A stretch of DNA of 64,000 nt. Source: Paraburkholderia phenoliruptrix. GTDB lineage: Bacteria; Pseudomonadota; Gammaproteobacteria; Burkholderiales; Burkholderiaceae. Positions 35,812-43,623 of this stretch are shown here, piece by piece; position 1 is the stretch's first letter, and each line of letters starts with the position of its first letter. The notes beneath the pieces are model-generated. The model did no database searches and was not told the DNA's origin. It was given only the letters and a program-made list of their open reading frames with translations. The stretch is taken from contig NZ_CADIKB010000002.1 in the NCBI RefSeq assembly GCF_902859825.1, positions 1 to 64,000 on the forward strand. Reading direction: 5' to 3'. The position numbers and the translations under genes are program-made.

Positions 35812-36570
35812 TCAGGCCGCTGAGCGCGTTGGAAATCCGGCCGCGGGCGCCACGGACGCGCCCGCAATGCCATGCCGCTCGAGAGAATCGGCAACGAAGC
35901 CCGAGGCCTTCATTTCCTCGACGAACATGCACAGCACGGCGGCTGCCGCTGCGCCGCGGCTTTTCGGCGTGCCCATCGCCTGTTGAATCACCATGAAGCG
36001 CTCGTCAAGCAGACGCAGCCCCGGCGTGCTTCGCGCATCGGCTTCGAGTTGCTGCTTAACGCCCGCTGCCACTTCGAGGCCCTGTTCGAGGAAGGTTCGC
36101 ACGACGGTCGGCGAGGAGGGTGCACGCACGATCTGCGCGGCTTTCAACTCGCGGGTGAGAAAGAGATCGTAAGCACTGCCTTTACCGACCGCGACGCGGT
36201 TGTGCGGCTGATCGACGTCTTCGTTCGTGCGGACCGGCGATTCGTCGCGCACCATGTAAAAGCCTTCGATCAGCACATACGGCGCGGTGAAGGCAATGGT
36301 CTCGCCGCGCAACGGATCGACGGCGAAGAAGCCGCAGTCGGCGCGCTCCTCGCTCACCGCCTGCACCGATTTGCCTGCCGTGTCGAACACCACGAGCGCC
36401 AGTTCCACGCCGAGCTGCTTCGCCAAAGCACGCGCGAGATCCACGGAAACGCCGAAGGGCTCGCCGGTTTGCGGGTCTTTGTTCGCGAGGATCGGATTGC
36501 CGAGATTGAGCGACGCACGCAGCTTGCCCGTGGGCGCGAAAGCGGAGACGACACTTGGATCGATATTCAT
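35812..36570 (-). CDS. Amino-acid-binding-protein-like (SBP_bac_3) protein without signal peptide
   Basis: 252-residue protein with the fold signature of polar amino-acid ABC binding proteins: GKLRASLNLGNPILANKD, GVSVDLARALAKQLGVELALVVFDTAGKSV, DCGFFAVDPLRGETIAFTAPYV and VGKGSAYDLFLTREL. No signal peptide or lipobox is present at the start MNIDPSVVSAF, and no in-frame upstream start would supply one. The protein may thus be cytoplasmic, perhaps a ligand sensor or enzyme relative. No permease or ATPase gene is adjacent. Confidence 0.8.
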   Translation of the reverse strand: MNIDPSVVSAFAPTGKLRASLNLGNPILANKDPQTGEPFGVSVDLARALAKQLGVELALVVFDTAGKSVQAVSEERADCGFFAVDPLRGETIAFTAPYVLIEGFYMVRDESPVRTNEDVDQPHNRVAVGKGSAYDLFLTRELKAAQIVRAPSSPTVVRTFLEQGLEVAAGVKQQLEADARSTPGLRLLDERFMVIQQAMGTPKSRGAAAAAVLCMFVEEMKASGFVADSLERHGIAGASVAPAAGFPTRSAA

Positions 36571-36651
36571 GATGTGCTTGTTGCGGCCGCTCGTGGTGGG
36601 ATGAGCCGGCCGCCGACCGTGCCGCCGCCTGACTTCCTCAAAGCAATTCGA

Positions 36652-36727
36652 TGGTAGGCCGTGGCGGATTCGAACCGCCGACCAACGGATTAAAAGTCCG
36701 CTGCTCTACCAGCTGAGCTAACGACCC
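36652..36727 (-). tRNA. tRNA-Lys (anticodon UUU)
   Basis: 76-nt tRNA on the minus strand including an encoded CCA (36652-36654). The D-arm sequence AGCTCAGCTGGTAGAGC, anticodon loop CTTTTAA (anticodon TTT), T-arm GGTTCGAATCC and a 7-bp acceptor stem with a G-U first pair are all readable. It closely resembles the usual proteobacterial tRNA-Lys. Confidence 0.97.
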
Positions 36728-36801
36728 GCCTCTGCGCGCCCGTCACCGGGAGCGTCTATTGACCACGGGACCACAGGCCCACGGCGAAGCGAATGCCGCC
36801 G

Positions 36802-36833
36802 CTGCTAGCCGATCTCGATCGTCCGGCTAGCAG
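36802..36833. repeat. 10-bp perfect inverted repeat across the hsp20 stop codon
   Basis: CTGCTAGCCG (36802-36811) and CGGCTAGCAG (36824-36833) can form a 10-bp stem with a 12-nt loop covering the last codons and stop of the heat-shock gene. It may serve as the transcript end or an mRNA stabiliser. No T-run follows on the minus strand. Confidence 0.5.
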
Positions 36834-37368
36834 GCCGCAGCGGCTCCCGCTTGGGTACCGTTAAAGTTAGCACGCCTTTGTCGAATTTGGCCAGTGCACG
36901 CTCGGGGTCCGCCTCCTCGGGCATCGGGATTGTGCGCACGAACGTTCCGTATGCGCGTTCGAGCCGGTAACAGCCGTCCTCCTCGCTGTGCACGTCCTGC
37001 TTTTTTTCGCCCCGCAATACCAGCGCGCTGTCTTCCACACTGACGGTCAGATCCTCGCGCGCCATGCCCGGCAACTCGACTGTGACGCGCAGCACCTTGC
37101 CTTCATCGACCACGTCGATACGCGGCTGGAAGCGCGACGAACTGAAATCGCCGAACCATCGTTCGAGCGCGCCGCGGCCCGCAAACGGATCGTGAAAGAA
37201 CTCCTCCACTGCGCGCCACGGATCGCGTGGAAAAAGCCGCGAAATGTCAGGCCACGCGGCCCGCCACTGCTCGTTCGCCGAGGTGTCGTGCCCACTCTCC
37301 GCCTCGAGCTTGCGGCCGGAGCCGCGAAGAAACTTGAAAGGGTTCCACTTTCTCGGATCGGTGTTCAT
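36805..37368 (-). CDS. Small heat-shock protein (Hsp20/alpha-crystallin family)
   Basis: 187-residue ATP-independent holdase chaperone. An N-terminal arm (about 1-75) contains WRAVEEFFHDPFAG. The alpha-crystallin domain (about 76-170) has the signature RVTVELPGMAREDLTVSVED and ends with FDKGVLTLTVPK. A C-terminal IxI motif (TIEIG) serves oligomerisation. The start is fixed by AAGGAGGA at 37373-37380, 4 nt before ATG 37368. A sigma-32-type promoter and a hairpin over the Shine-Dalgarno region lie upstream (separate entries). It is followed by tRNA-Lys on the same strand. Confidence 0.93.
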   Translation of the reverse strand: MNTDPRKWNPFKFLRGSGRKLEAESGHDTSANEQWRAAWPDISRLFPRDPWRAVEEFFHDPFAGRGALERWFGDFSSSRFQPRIDVVDEGKVLRVTVELPGMAREDLTVSVEDSALVLRGEKKQDVHSEEDGCYRLERAYGTFVRTIPMPEEADPERALAKFDKGVLTLTVPKREPLRPASRTIEIG

Positions 37369-37393
37369 CGTATCCTCCTTCGCGTGCGATACG
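37369..37393 (-). promoter_or_regulatory. Hairpin enclosing the hsp20 Shine-Dalgarno sequence (possible RNA thermometer)
   Basis: On the minus strand CGTATC (37393-37388) pairs perfectly with GATACG (37374-37369), directly before the ATG. The 13-nt loop plus the first two stem bases contain AAGGAGGA. The stem is only 6 bp, so melting with temperature is plausible. Function is inferred, and no ROSE or fourU consensus is evident. Confidence 0.4.
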
Positions 37394-37468
37394 AAACCCG
37401 CACACCGGTGCAGACGCGCGCCTCGCGAAACACGCAGCGCGTCGCAACGCGACTGCGGAGCCGAAAAT

Positions 37469-37498
37469 AAAATAGGTCGGCGCCGAACGAATTTCAAG
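37469..37498 (-). promoter_or_regulatory. Sigma-32 (heat-shock) promoter of hsp20
   Basis: On the minus strand CTTGAAA (37498-37492), exactly 14 nt, then ACCTATTTT (37477-37469). The -35 matches the heat-shock consensus CTTGAAA fully, and the -10 agrees with CCCCATNTA at the central CC and AT. Predicted leader about 95 nt. Confidence 0.8.
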
Positions 37499-37723
37499 TA
37501 CGCTTTTTGCAGGCGATGCAGACCGCCAACGCGTCTCTATCCATAGAAAAGCTTTGTTACATGCGCACTGCGCAATCGGCTCTTGAAGTCGCCGGGCAGA
37601 GGCCTTATTTCGTTTTCCGCCGGCGTGCCGGCAACGGCTGCGTCATTGCGTTCGCGGCCGGCGGAGCCGCTTTTTGCATGTGCCGCGGCCGCGTTGCATG
37701 ACATTCGAACACCTCGAATAGCT

Positions 37724-37984
37724 ATGGAACTGACGCTCACTATCGACTCGCGTCCCTTGACGCTGGAACTCGACGACGTGGTGGCCGGCCTGCTTGCCGT
37801 TCGCCTGAACCTGCCCTCGGACGCCGACACGCGCGCAGCGCTGTGCCGTTATCTGAGCGATGCAGGCGGTCCATGGATGCTGGACGAAAACCACATGCGC
37901 AAGCGCATATTGCGGCGCCTGATTCTCGATATCGCCGATCCTGCGCTGGTCATCCGCTATCTGATGATCGAGCAACCGCACTGA
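37724..37984 (+). CDS. Small conserved-looking protein of unknown function
   Basis: 86-residue protein, MELTLTIDSRPLTLELDD to RYLMIEQPH, with alternating hydrophobic residues in the first 25 and an Arg-rich helix (HMRKRILRRLILDI) in the second half. No signal peptide or membrane segment is apparent. Coding is supported by the absence of better alternatives and an ATG with codon use like its neighbours; the frame stays open upstream to 37583 without similarity. It sits between divergent hsp20 and convergent cyclase genes. Function not recognised. Confidence 0.55.
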   Translation: MELTLTIDSRPLTLELDDVVAGLLAVRLNLPSDADTRAALCRYLSDAGGPWMLDENHMRKRILRRLILDIADPALVIRYLMIEQPH

Positions 37985-38059
37985 CGGGCGGCGCTGCGGC
38001 TTGAACGCCAGCGCTCTTTGTGCGGCGCGGCGACGGCGCGCGCCGCTCCCGGCGATGCG

Positions 38060-39253
38060 TCACAGCGCGGATTGCGCCATGTCTGCCGAGCTGTTGCCGG
38101 CGCGTTCCCGTTGCGCCAGTTCGATGCGGCATTTGCCGGCTCGTTTCGCGCGATAAAGCATTTCGTCGGCGCCGGCCAGCGCTTCGCCGAGGCTCTCCGC
38201 TCGCGCGCAGTCGTTGATGCCCGCGCTAAACGCAAACGCCAGCTTGCCGGTCGCCCCAGGCACCGGGCATCTGACCGCAGCGAGCACGTTGGCGATGCGT
38301 TGGGCCGCTTCGGCCATCGACGTCTGCGGAAAAAGGATCGCGAACTCTTCGCCGCCGAGCCGCCCGAACACGTCGCCCGGGCGCATATGCCGCTGCACTT
38401 CCCCGCCGAACTCGGCGAGAACGCGGTCGCCCGCGGCGTGCCCGTGGCGGTCGTTGATCGCCTTGAAATCGTCGATGTCGATAATCGCGACGCTCAGCTC
38501 TCCACCCGCGTTACGGGCCACGCGCGAAAGCGCCTCGCCGCGAGCGATGAATGCGCGGCGCACGAGGGCGCCCGTCAGGTCGTCGAACGTAGCGAGGTTC
38601 TCGACTTGCTGCATGAGCCGGTCGTTGGCCAGCATCACGAGCCCGATAGAGAGAACCGGCAGCGAAAGAATGCTGATGCCGAGAAAGCCGAAATCGGGCG
38701 CGACGTGCGTGGGCCATTGCATCGACGGATCGGCGAAAAAGGCATTCAGCATGCCGCGCGCGAAATACACGACACCGCCTATCAGCGCGGCGCAAAGCAC
38801 GAGCCAATGACCGTACTGCGGCCGCCCGCCCACGCGCGAACTCCAGATGATCCAGCCCACGGCGATGCGCGAATACGCGAGCACAAACGACATGACCGCG
38901 GCGCGGGAATTAATATCGGGTGAGATCCACGTCCAGTACACCAGGGTGAACGCCGCTGCGCCCCATGCGAGGTGCTCAGCGGCCGGCGCCGCGCGCTTGC
39001 CGACGAAGGCGCGGCAGCCTTGCAGCATGAGCGACGCGCCCGCGAGCACGAACAGACACGAAGCGAGCAAGACACCCGAGGACGGACGAGCCTGCGTGAC
39101 GAACAGCACGCCCGATGCCGCCGCGAACAGGCAATGCGCCGCAAGCCAGCGACGCAGTCCGGCCACCTCGTAGCGTGCGAGATAGCCCAGCACGGCTGCG
39201 CTGGAAAGGCACGAAACGAATACGGTGGCGAGTAGTGCGGCGGAACTGGACAT
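38060..39253 (-). CDS. Membrane diguanylate cyclase (GGDEF)
   Basis: 397-residue protein with about six hydrophobic segments in the first 200 residues and a C-terminal GGDEF domain (about 225-385). The motifs DDLTGALVRRAFIARGEA, DIDDFKAINDRHGHAAGD and RLGGEEF (about residue 298) are intact, so c-di-GMP synthesis is expected. The sensory membrane part resembles unnamed seven-helix modules found in other Burkholderia cyclases; the ligand is unknown. It is the third c-di-GMP gene within 9 kb. Confidence 0.9.
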   Translation of the reverse strand: MSSSAALLATVFVSCLSSAAVLGYLARYEVAGLRRWLAAHCLFAAASGVLFVTQARPSSGVLLASCLFVLAGASLMLQGCRAFVGKRAAPAAEHLAWGAAAFTLVYWTWISPDINSRAAVMSFVLAYSRIAVGWIIWSSRVGGRPQYGHWLVLCAALIGGVVYFARGMLNAFFADPSMQWPTHVAPDFGFLGISILSLPVLSIGLVMLANDRLMQQVENLATFDDLTGALVRRAFIARGEALSRVARNAGGELSVAIIDIDDFKAINDRHGHAAGDRVLAEFGGEVQRHMRPGDVFGRLGGEEFAILFPQTSMAEAAQRIANVLAAVRCPVPGATGKLAFAFSAGINDCARAESLGEALAGADEMLYRAKRAGKCRIELAQRERAGNSSADMAQSAL

Positions 39254-39379
39254 GGTCTTCGGCGTTATTTTTTGGCCGCCTCTGCGGCGTGCGGCCTTTC
39301 ATCTTTACATGGTGTCCGCTCCTGCCGTCCACTCCGGCAGCCCTCGTACGGACAAACTTCGTTTTAATCGCTCATCGCG

Positions 39380-40414
39380 CTAACGTTCCTTCCTTCGACG
39401 GAATGCCCACCATGCCGTCAATCCCGTGAAGCACGCGACCAGCGCCACCATCACCCAGAAACCGTGATGGTTCTCGGCAAACGGAATACCGCCCACATTC
39501 ATGCCGAAGAAACCGGCCACGATATTGATCGGCATCGCGAGAACCGTCACGAGAGTCAGTGTGAACAGCGTGCGGTTATTCTGCTCTTCCAGCCGGGAAA
39601 TGATCTCTTCCTGCAGCAGCCTCACGCGTTCGATCAAACCCGCCATGTCGGAAAGTACCACGGAGAACTCTTCCGTCGACTCGCGCAAGTCCTGCACGTC
39701 CTCATGCTGAAGCCAGCGCGGCGGTCTCGCGAGCAAGCGGAAAATCGCGCCAGGTTCCGGTGCCAGCATGCGCTGCAAGCGCGTCAGCATGCGTCGCATC
39801 GCGCCCAGATCGAGCCGGTTTTGCGTGGGACGCTGCGAGAGAAAACGGTCTTCGATACGATCGACGTCGGCGCTCGTGCGTCGAACGATCTGCACGAGCA
39901 GATCGGCCTGATCACGCATCAGATGAACCAGCAGTTCGACCGGCGAGCGAAATATTTCCCCTTCTTTTACAGACGCGCGCAAGCGGTCCACTGAGCGCAG
40001 CGGCTTCAATCGCGCCGTCACGATGATCCGCTGATGCGCGTAAATCCATAGTGTGGCGATCTCCGACGGGATGAACTCGAGATTGAACATCACGTCGTTC
40101 ACCACCGCGCGCAGTGCGCCGTCCGCCTGTTCGATGCGCGTGGAGTGCGAGCCTTCGCGCAAGGCATCGAAAAAAGTCTCGGGCAAATTCAGTTGCGCGC
40201 GCATCCAACGCTCGCTCGCGCTGTGCGCGAGGTTGAAATGCAACCATAGGAAGTCGTCCCCATGCGCGGCGGCCCCATCCTGGTGCGCGCGCAGCCAGTC
40301 GAGCGCGTCGTCGGCGGAAATGGGCCGGCCCGCCTGCGTGGGCGAAAAGACAAAGCCGCACACAATGCCGGACGAGTCCGAGCCGTAGGTTTGCAGCAGG
40401 AGTTCTGATTTCAT
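39380..40414 (-). CDS. CorA/ZntB-family metal-ion transporter
   Basis: 344-residue transporter with a large cytoplasmic N-terminal domain (about 1-280) including a long helix and DVQDLRESTEEFSVVLSDMAGLIERVRLLQEEI. Two C-terminal membrane segments flank the signature FFGMNVGGIPF (GMN motif). The VGGIP following GMN is more ZntB-like than CorA-like, so zinc or other divalent cations are candidates. Start MKSELLLQTYG at 40414 is chosen because the upstream 60 codons have no similarity. Confidence 0.87.
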   Translation of the reverse strand: MKSELLLQTYGSDSSGIVCGFVFSPTQAGRPISADDALDWLRAHQDGAAAHGDDFLWLHFNLAHSASERWMRAQLNLPETFFDALREGSHSTRIEQADGALRAVVNDVMFNLEFIPSEIATLWIYAHQRIIVTARLKPLRSVDRLRASVKEGEIFRSPVELLVHLMRDQADLLVQIVRRTSADVDRIEDRFLSQRPTQNRLDLGAMRRMLTRLQRMLAPEPGAIFRLLARPPRWLQHEDVQDLRESTEEFSVVLSDMAGLIERVRLLQEEIISRLEEQNNRTLFTLTLVTVLAMPINIVAGFFGMNVGGIPFAENHHGFWVMVALVACFTGLTAWWAFRRRKER

Positions 40415-40773
40415 AAGTCTTTCAGGCTTGTTTTCCGCATCCCGTTCGTCACACGCGCAATTTACCAGCCGAAGATGAACCGCCGATGGCCGCCATCCCG
40501 ACTTCATGCGACCGTCATATTGCCTTAACCGGCGGGCCGCCATAACGATTTGCCATTGAGCGAATGCTTCATAGCAAATTTCAATCGTCCGCAAACCTTT
40601 GCGCGCACTTCATCAGGGGCAACCCGCCCTAAGACATGCTGCGAGCGCGCCGTTATTGAGTTTGGCACCGGCGAAAAACGATTTCCGATCGTGTGCTGGC
40701 GACCCGGCATTGCCCGGCGTCTGAAGCCTTCACATAGTTTTCGGCCAGCAAGTGGCGACTGGAGTCCAGAATC
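40415..40773. other. Divergent intergenic region, CorA/ZntB gene and chemoreceptor
   Basis: About 360 bases containing a candidate flagellar-type promoter (40630-40656, separate entry) pointing at the chemoreceptor. GGAG at about 40760 serves as its ribosome-binding site. Nothing else was recognised. Confidence 0.4.
40630..40656 (+). promoter_or_regulatory. Candidate sigma-28 (FliA) promoter of the chemoreceptor
   Basis: TAAG (40630-40633), 15 nt, GCCGTTAT (40649-40656) compared with consensus TAAA-N15-GCCGATAA: 9 of 12 positions match. It lies about 118 nt before the receptor start. Confidence 0.42.
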
Positions 40774-42528
40774 ATGAACTTTCATCATCTGTCGGAAAAG
40801 GCAAAGCTGACTGCCGCGTTTGGTTCGCTTGCGGTCGTCGTGTTGATCGTCTCCGCGAGCTCGCTGATTGCGCTCAACGACGCGAACGAGCGCTTCGCCG
40901 GCTTTGTCAGCGGCATCAATGCGCGTGCGCAGATGGCGGAGTCGTTGCGCAACGCGGTCGACGCCCGTGCAATGGCGGTGCGCAACCTCGTGCTCGTTTC
41001 GTCGCCTGCGGACGTCGACATTGAAAAGGCCGCGGTGGTCGATGCCGAGAAGCAGGTGGAAGCGAGGCTCCAACAATTCACTGCGATGGTGGCCGAAGCC
41101 AAGGACATCAGCGAGACCGCCCGTTCGCTCGCCGGTGAAATATCGCGCATCGAACAGCTCTATCGCCCCGTCGCACTCCAGATCAATAGCCTGGCATTGA
41201 GCGGTCAGCGCGATGCGGCCATTGCCGACATCGCCTCGAAATGCCGTCCGTTGCTGACTGCGTTGACGAAGGCGACCAATGCATACCTCGACGTGACCCA
41301 TGAACGCGCCAAGATGATGGCGCAGGAGTCAGAGGAGCGCTTCGTGCAACAGCGCAATCTGTTGATCACGTTCTGTATCGGCGCGATTGCCCTCGCAATC
41401 GGCGCCGGCATTGTCATCACACGCGGCCTGATGCGCGCGCTCGGCGCCGAACCTGTGGCACTCGCCGAAGTCACGCGGCGGGTGGCCGAGGGCGATCTGC
41501 GCAGCGTACCCGGCGCGAGCGAGGCGCCGGCCGGCAGCGTGCTGGCTTCGATGGGCGAGATGCAGTCGAGCCTCGTGCGCCTGATCGGCAATGTCCGCAG
41601 CGCCGCCGACAGCATCGCGACCGGTTCGAGCCAGATCGCGTCGGGCAATGTCGATCTGTCGTCGCGCACGGAGCAGCAAGCGTCGTCTCTTCAGGAAACC
41701 GCCTCCAGCATGGAAGAATTGACGGCCACCGTGAAGCAGAACGCGGAGAACGCGCAGCAGGCCAGCACCTTGTCGGCCAATGCGTCTGAAGTGGCGATGA
41801 AGGGCAATGGCGTAGTCGGTGAAATGGTCGGCACGATGGGCGAGATCAGCGCGAACTCCACGCGCATTGCGGAAATTACAGGCCTGATTGAAGGCATCGC
41901 GTTCCAGACCAACATCCTCGCGCTCAATGCGGCAGTGGAAGCGGCGCGTGCCGGCGAACAGGGCCGCGGCTTCGCCGTGGTGGCGAGCGAAGTGCGCAAC
42001 CTCGCGCAACGCTCGTCGAGCGCCGCAAAGGAGATCAAGGACCTGATCAGCACGTCGGTGGAAAAGATCCGGGACGGTTCGTCACTGGCCGACAAAGCGG
42101 GCATGACAATGGCAGAAGTCACCCAGGCCGTGGCGCGCGTGACGGACATCATGGGTGAAATCGCGGCGGCGTCGGCGGAACAGAGTCGCGGCATCGAACA
42201 GGTGAACCTGGCCATCACGCAGATGGACGAAGTCACGCAACAGAACGCCGCCCTGGTGGAAGAAGCGGCGGCCGCTTCGAAGTCGCTTGAAGATCAGGGT
42301 AAGCAGTTGAATCAGTCGGTGTCGTTCTTCCGTCTCGACGGTGCAGACGCCGCGACACGGCATGCGTCCGGCGCTGTGCAGCCCGCGCAGCCGCGTGCGC
42401 GGGTTGCTTCTGTGCGCAAGACTCCCGTGGTGGACAAACGCGCGGCAGGGGCGAGCTTGCGGCCGGCCGCTGTGGCGACGGCTTCCGCAGGGGCAACGGG
42501 TCACGGTGAGGGCTGGGATACTTTCTGA
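40774..42528 (+). CDS. Methyl-accepting chemotaxis protein with C-terminal CheR/CheB docking motif
   Basis: 584-residue receptor. First membrane helix about residues 10-32, periplasmic four-helix-bundle sensor (about 33-190), second helix (about 191-213), HAMP, and a cytoplasmic signalling domain whose hairpin tip reads [31 protein letters not shown] in overlapping pieces. The last five residues, GWDTF, follow a flexible Ala-rich linker and match the NWETF-type pentapeptide that tethers CheR and CheB. Ligand unknown. It may be driven by the flagellar-type promoter upstream. Confidence 0.92.
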   Translation: MNFHHLSEKAKLTAAFGSLAVVVLIVSASSLIALNDANERFAGFVSGINARAQMAESLRNAVDARAMAVRNLVLVSSPADVDIEKAAVVDAEKQVEARLQQFTAMVAEAKDISETARSLAGEISRIEQLYRPVALQINSLALSGQRDAAIADIASKCRPLLTALTKATNAYLDVTHERAKMMAQESEERFVQQRNLLITFCIGAIALAIGAGIVITRGLMRALGAEPVALAEVTRRVAEGDLRSVPGASEAPAGSVLASMGEMQSSLVRLIGNVRSAADSIATGSSQIASGNVDLSSRTEQQASSLQETASSMEELTATVKQNAENAQQASTLSANASEVAMKGNGVVGEMVGTMGEISANSTRIAEITGLIEGIAFQTNILALNAAVEAARAGEQGRGFAVVASEVRNLAQRSSSAAKEIKDLISTSVEKIRDGSSLADKAGMTMAEVTQAVARVTDIMGEIAAASAEQSRGIEQVNLAITQMDEVTQQNAALVEEAAAASKSLEDQGKQLNQSVSFFRLDGADAATRHASGAVQPAQPRARVASVRKTPVVDKRAAGASLRPAAVATASAGATGHGEGWDTF

Positions 42529-42566
42529 TCGTCAATTCGAACAGCCCGCCGCACGTACCGGGCGAA

Positions 42567-43529
42567 TTAGCGCTTCGGCGCCGTGACAAGCTGTAGCGGC
42601 GTCTCGATGACCGGCGACAATTCGCTCTGTTTTCGCTGCTCGGTCACGGCCTTCAGCGCGACGTCCATGCCGAACACGGCCTGACGGTCGGCGAACTGAT
42701 TGACGGTGGCGAGCACGTGGCCGTCCGCAATCAACGGTTTGATCGCATCGATCGCGTTGTAGCCGGTGATGTACACGCTGCCGGTGCGGCCCGCGTCGCG
42801 CACCGCATCGGCCGCGCCCATTGCCATGTTGTCGTTTGCGCATAGCAAACCGCGGATTTGCGGATGCTGGCCCAGCATTTTCGAGGCGATGTCGCGGCCC
42901 TTGCCATACTCCCAGTCGCCGGCCTCGGTCGCAACAACCTGCATGCCGGCAGCGCTCATCGCTTCCCTATAGCCTGCCGTGCGCTGCTGTGCATTGCGAT
43001 CGGCCGCAATGCCCTCGATGATCCCCACCTGATCGCCGGCCTTCAGCCCCTCGGCGAGATAGTTCGCCACCAGCATCGCGCCCTTGCGGTTGTCAGGGCC
43101 GACGAACGGCACGGAGATTTTCGCGGCGTCCTGCAAGGCCTCGTCGAGCGGATTGTCGATCGTGATGACGATGATGCCCGCCTTGATCGCGCGCGCGACC
43201 ACCGACGTCAACCCTTTCGAGCCCGACGGCGCAAGCACGATCGCGTTCATCTTCGCGCCGATCATCTGCTCGACAATGCGGATCTGGCCGGCCGTATCGG
43301 GCTCCGTCGCGGTTCCGCTCACGGTCAGCACGAATTGCGACGCGTAGTGCTGCTGATAATTTTTCGCCGCGTTCGCCATGGCCACCGTGAACGGGTCGCT
43401 CAGCGACTTCAGCACGAGCGCGATCTTCGGCGTGCCGCTTTCCACGGCCGCTGCGCCGGCCGCGCGCGCGAGACCGGCCGCAGCCAGTGCACCGGCGATC
43501 AGCACGCGGCGGCGCATGCTCTGCGTCAT
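42567..43529 (-). CDS. Periplasmic sugar-binding protein (RbsB-like, Peripla_BP_4), orphan
   Basis: 320-residue binding protein with an N-terminal signal peptide beginning MRRRVLIAGALAAAGLARAAGA; the RR pair may allow Tat export. Typical family stretches are IALVLKSLSDPF, IVLAPSG, VPFVGPDNRKGAMLVANYL and LLCANDNMAMGAADAVRDAG. Ribose-, xylose- or inositol-type ligands are possible. No permease or ATPase gene lies nearby, so it may serve a transporter elsewhere or the chemoreceptor encoded convergently next to it. Confidence 0.85.
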   Translation of the reverse strand: MTQSMRRRVLIAGALAAAGLARAAGAAAVESGTPKIALVLKSLSDPFTVAMANAAKNYQQHYASQFVLTVSGTATEPDTAGQIRIVEQMIGAKMNAIVLAPSGSKGLTSVVARAIKAGIIVITIDNPLDEALQDAAKISVPFVGPDNRKGAMLVANYLAEGLKAGDQVGIIEGIAADRNAQQRTAGYREAMSAAGMQVVATEAGDWEYGKGRDIASKMLGQHPQIRGLLCANDNMAMGAADAVRDAGRTGSVYITGYNAIDAIKPLIADGHVLATVNQFADRQAVFGMDVALKAVTEQRKQSELSPVIETPLQLVTAPKR

Positions 43530-43623
43530 GGTTGCTCTCCTTCGTGGCAGCGCTCGTCGACCGCATGAACGCCAGCGGATGAACGCGGACCGGCGGGCCC
43601 GCCAGCGGCTCGTCTCGTGGGCA

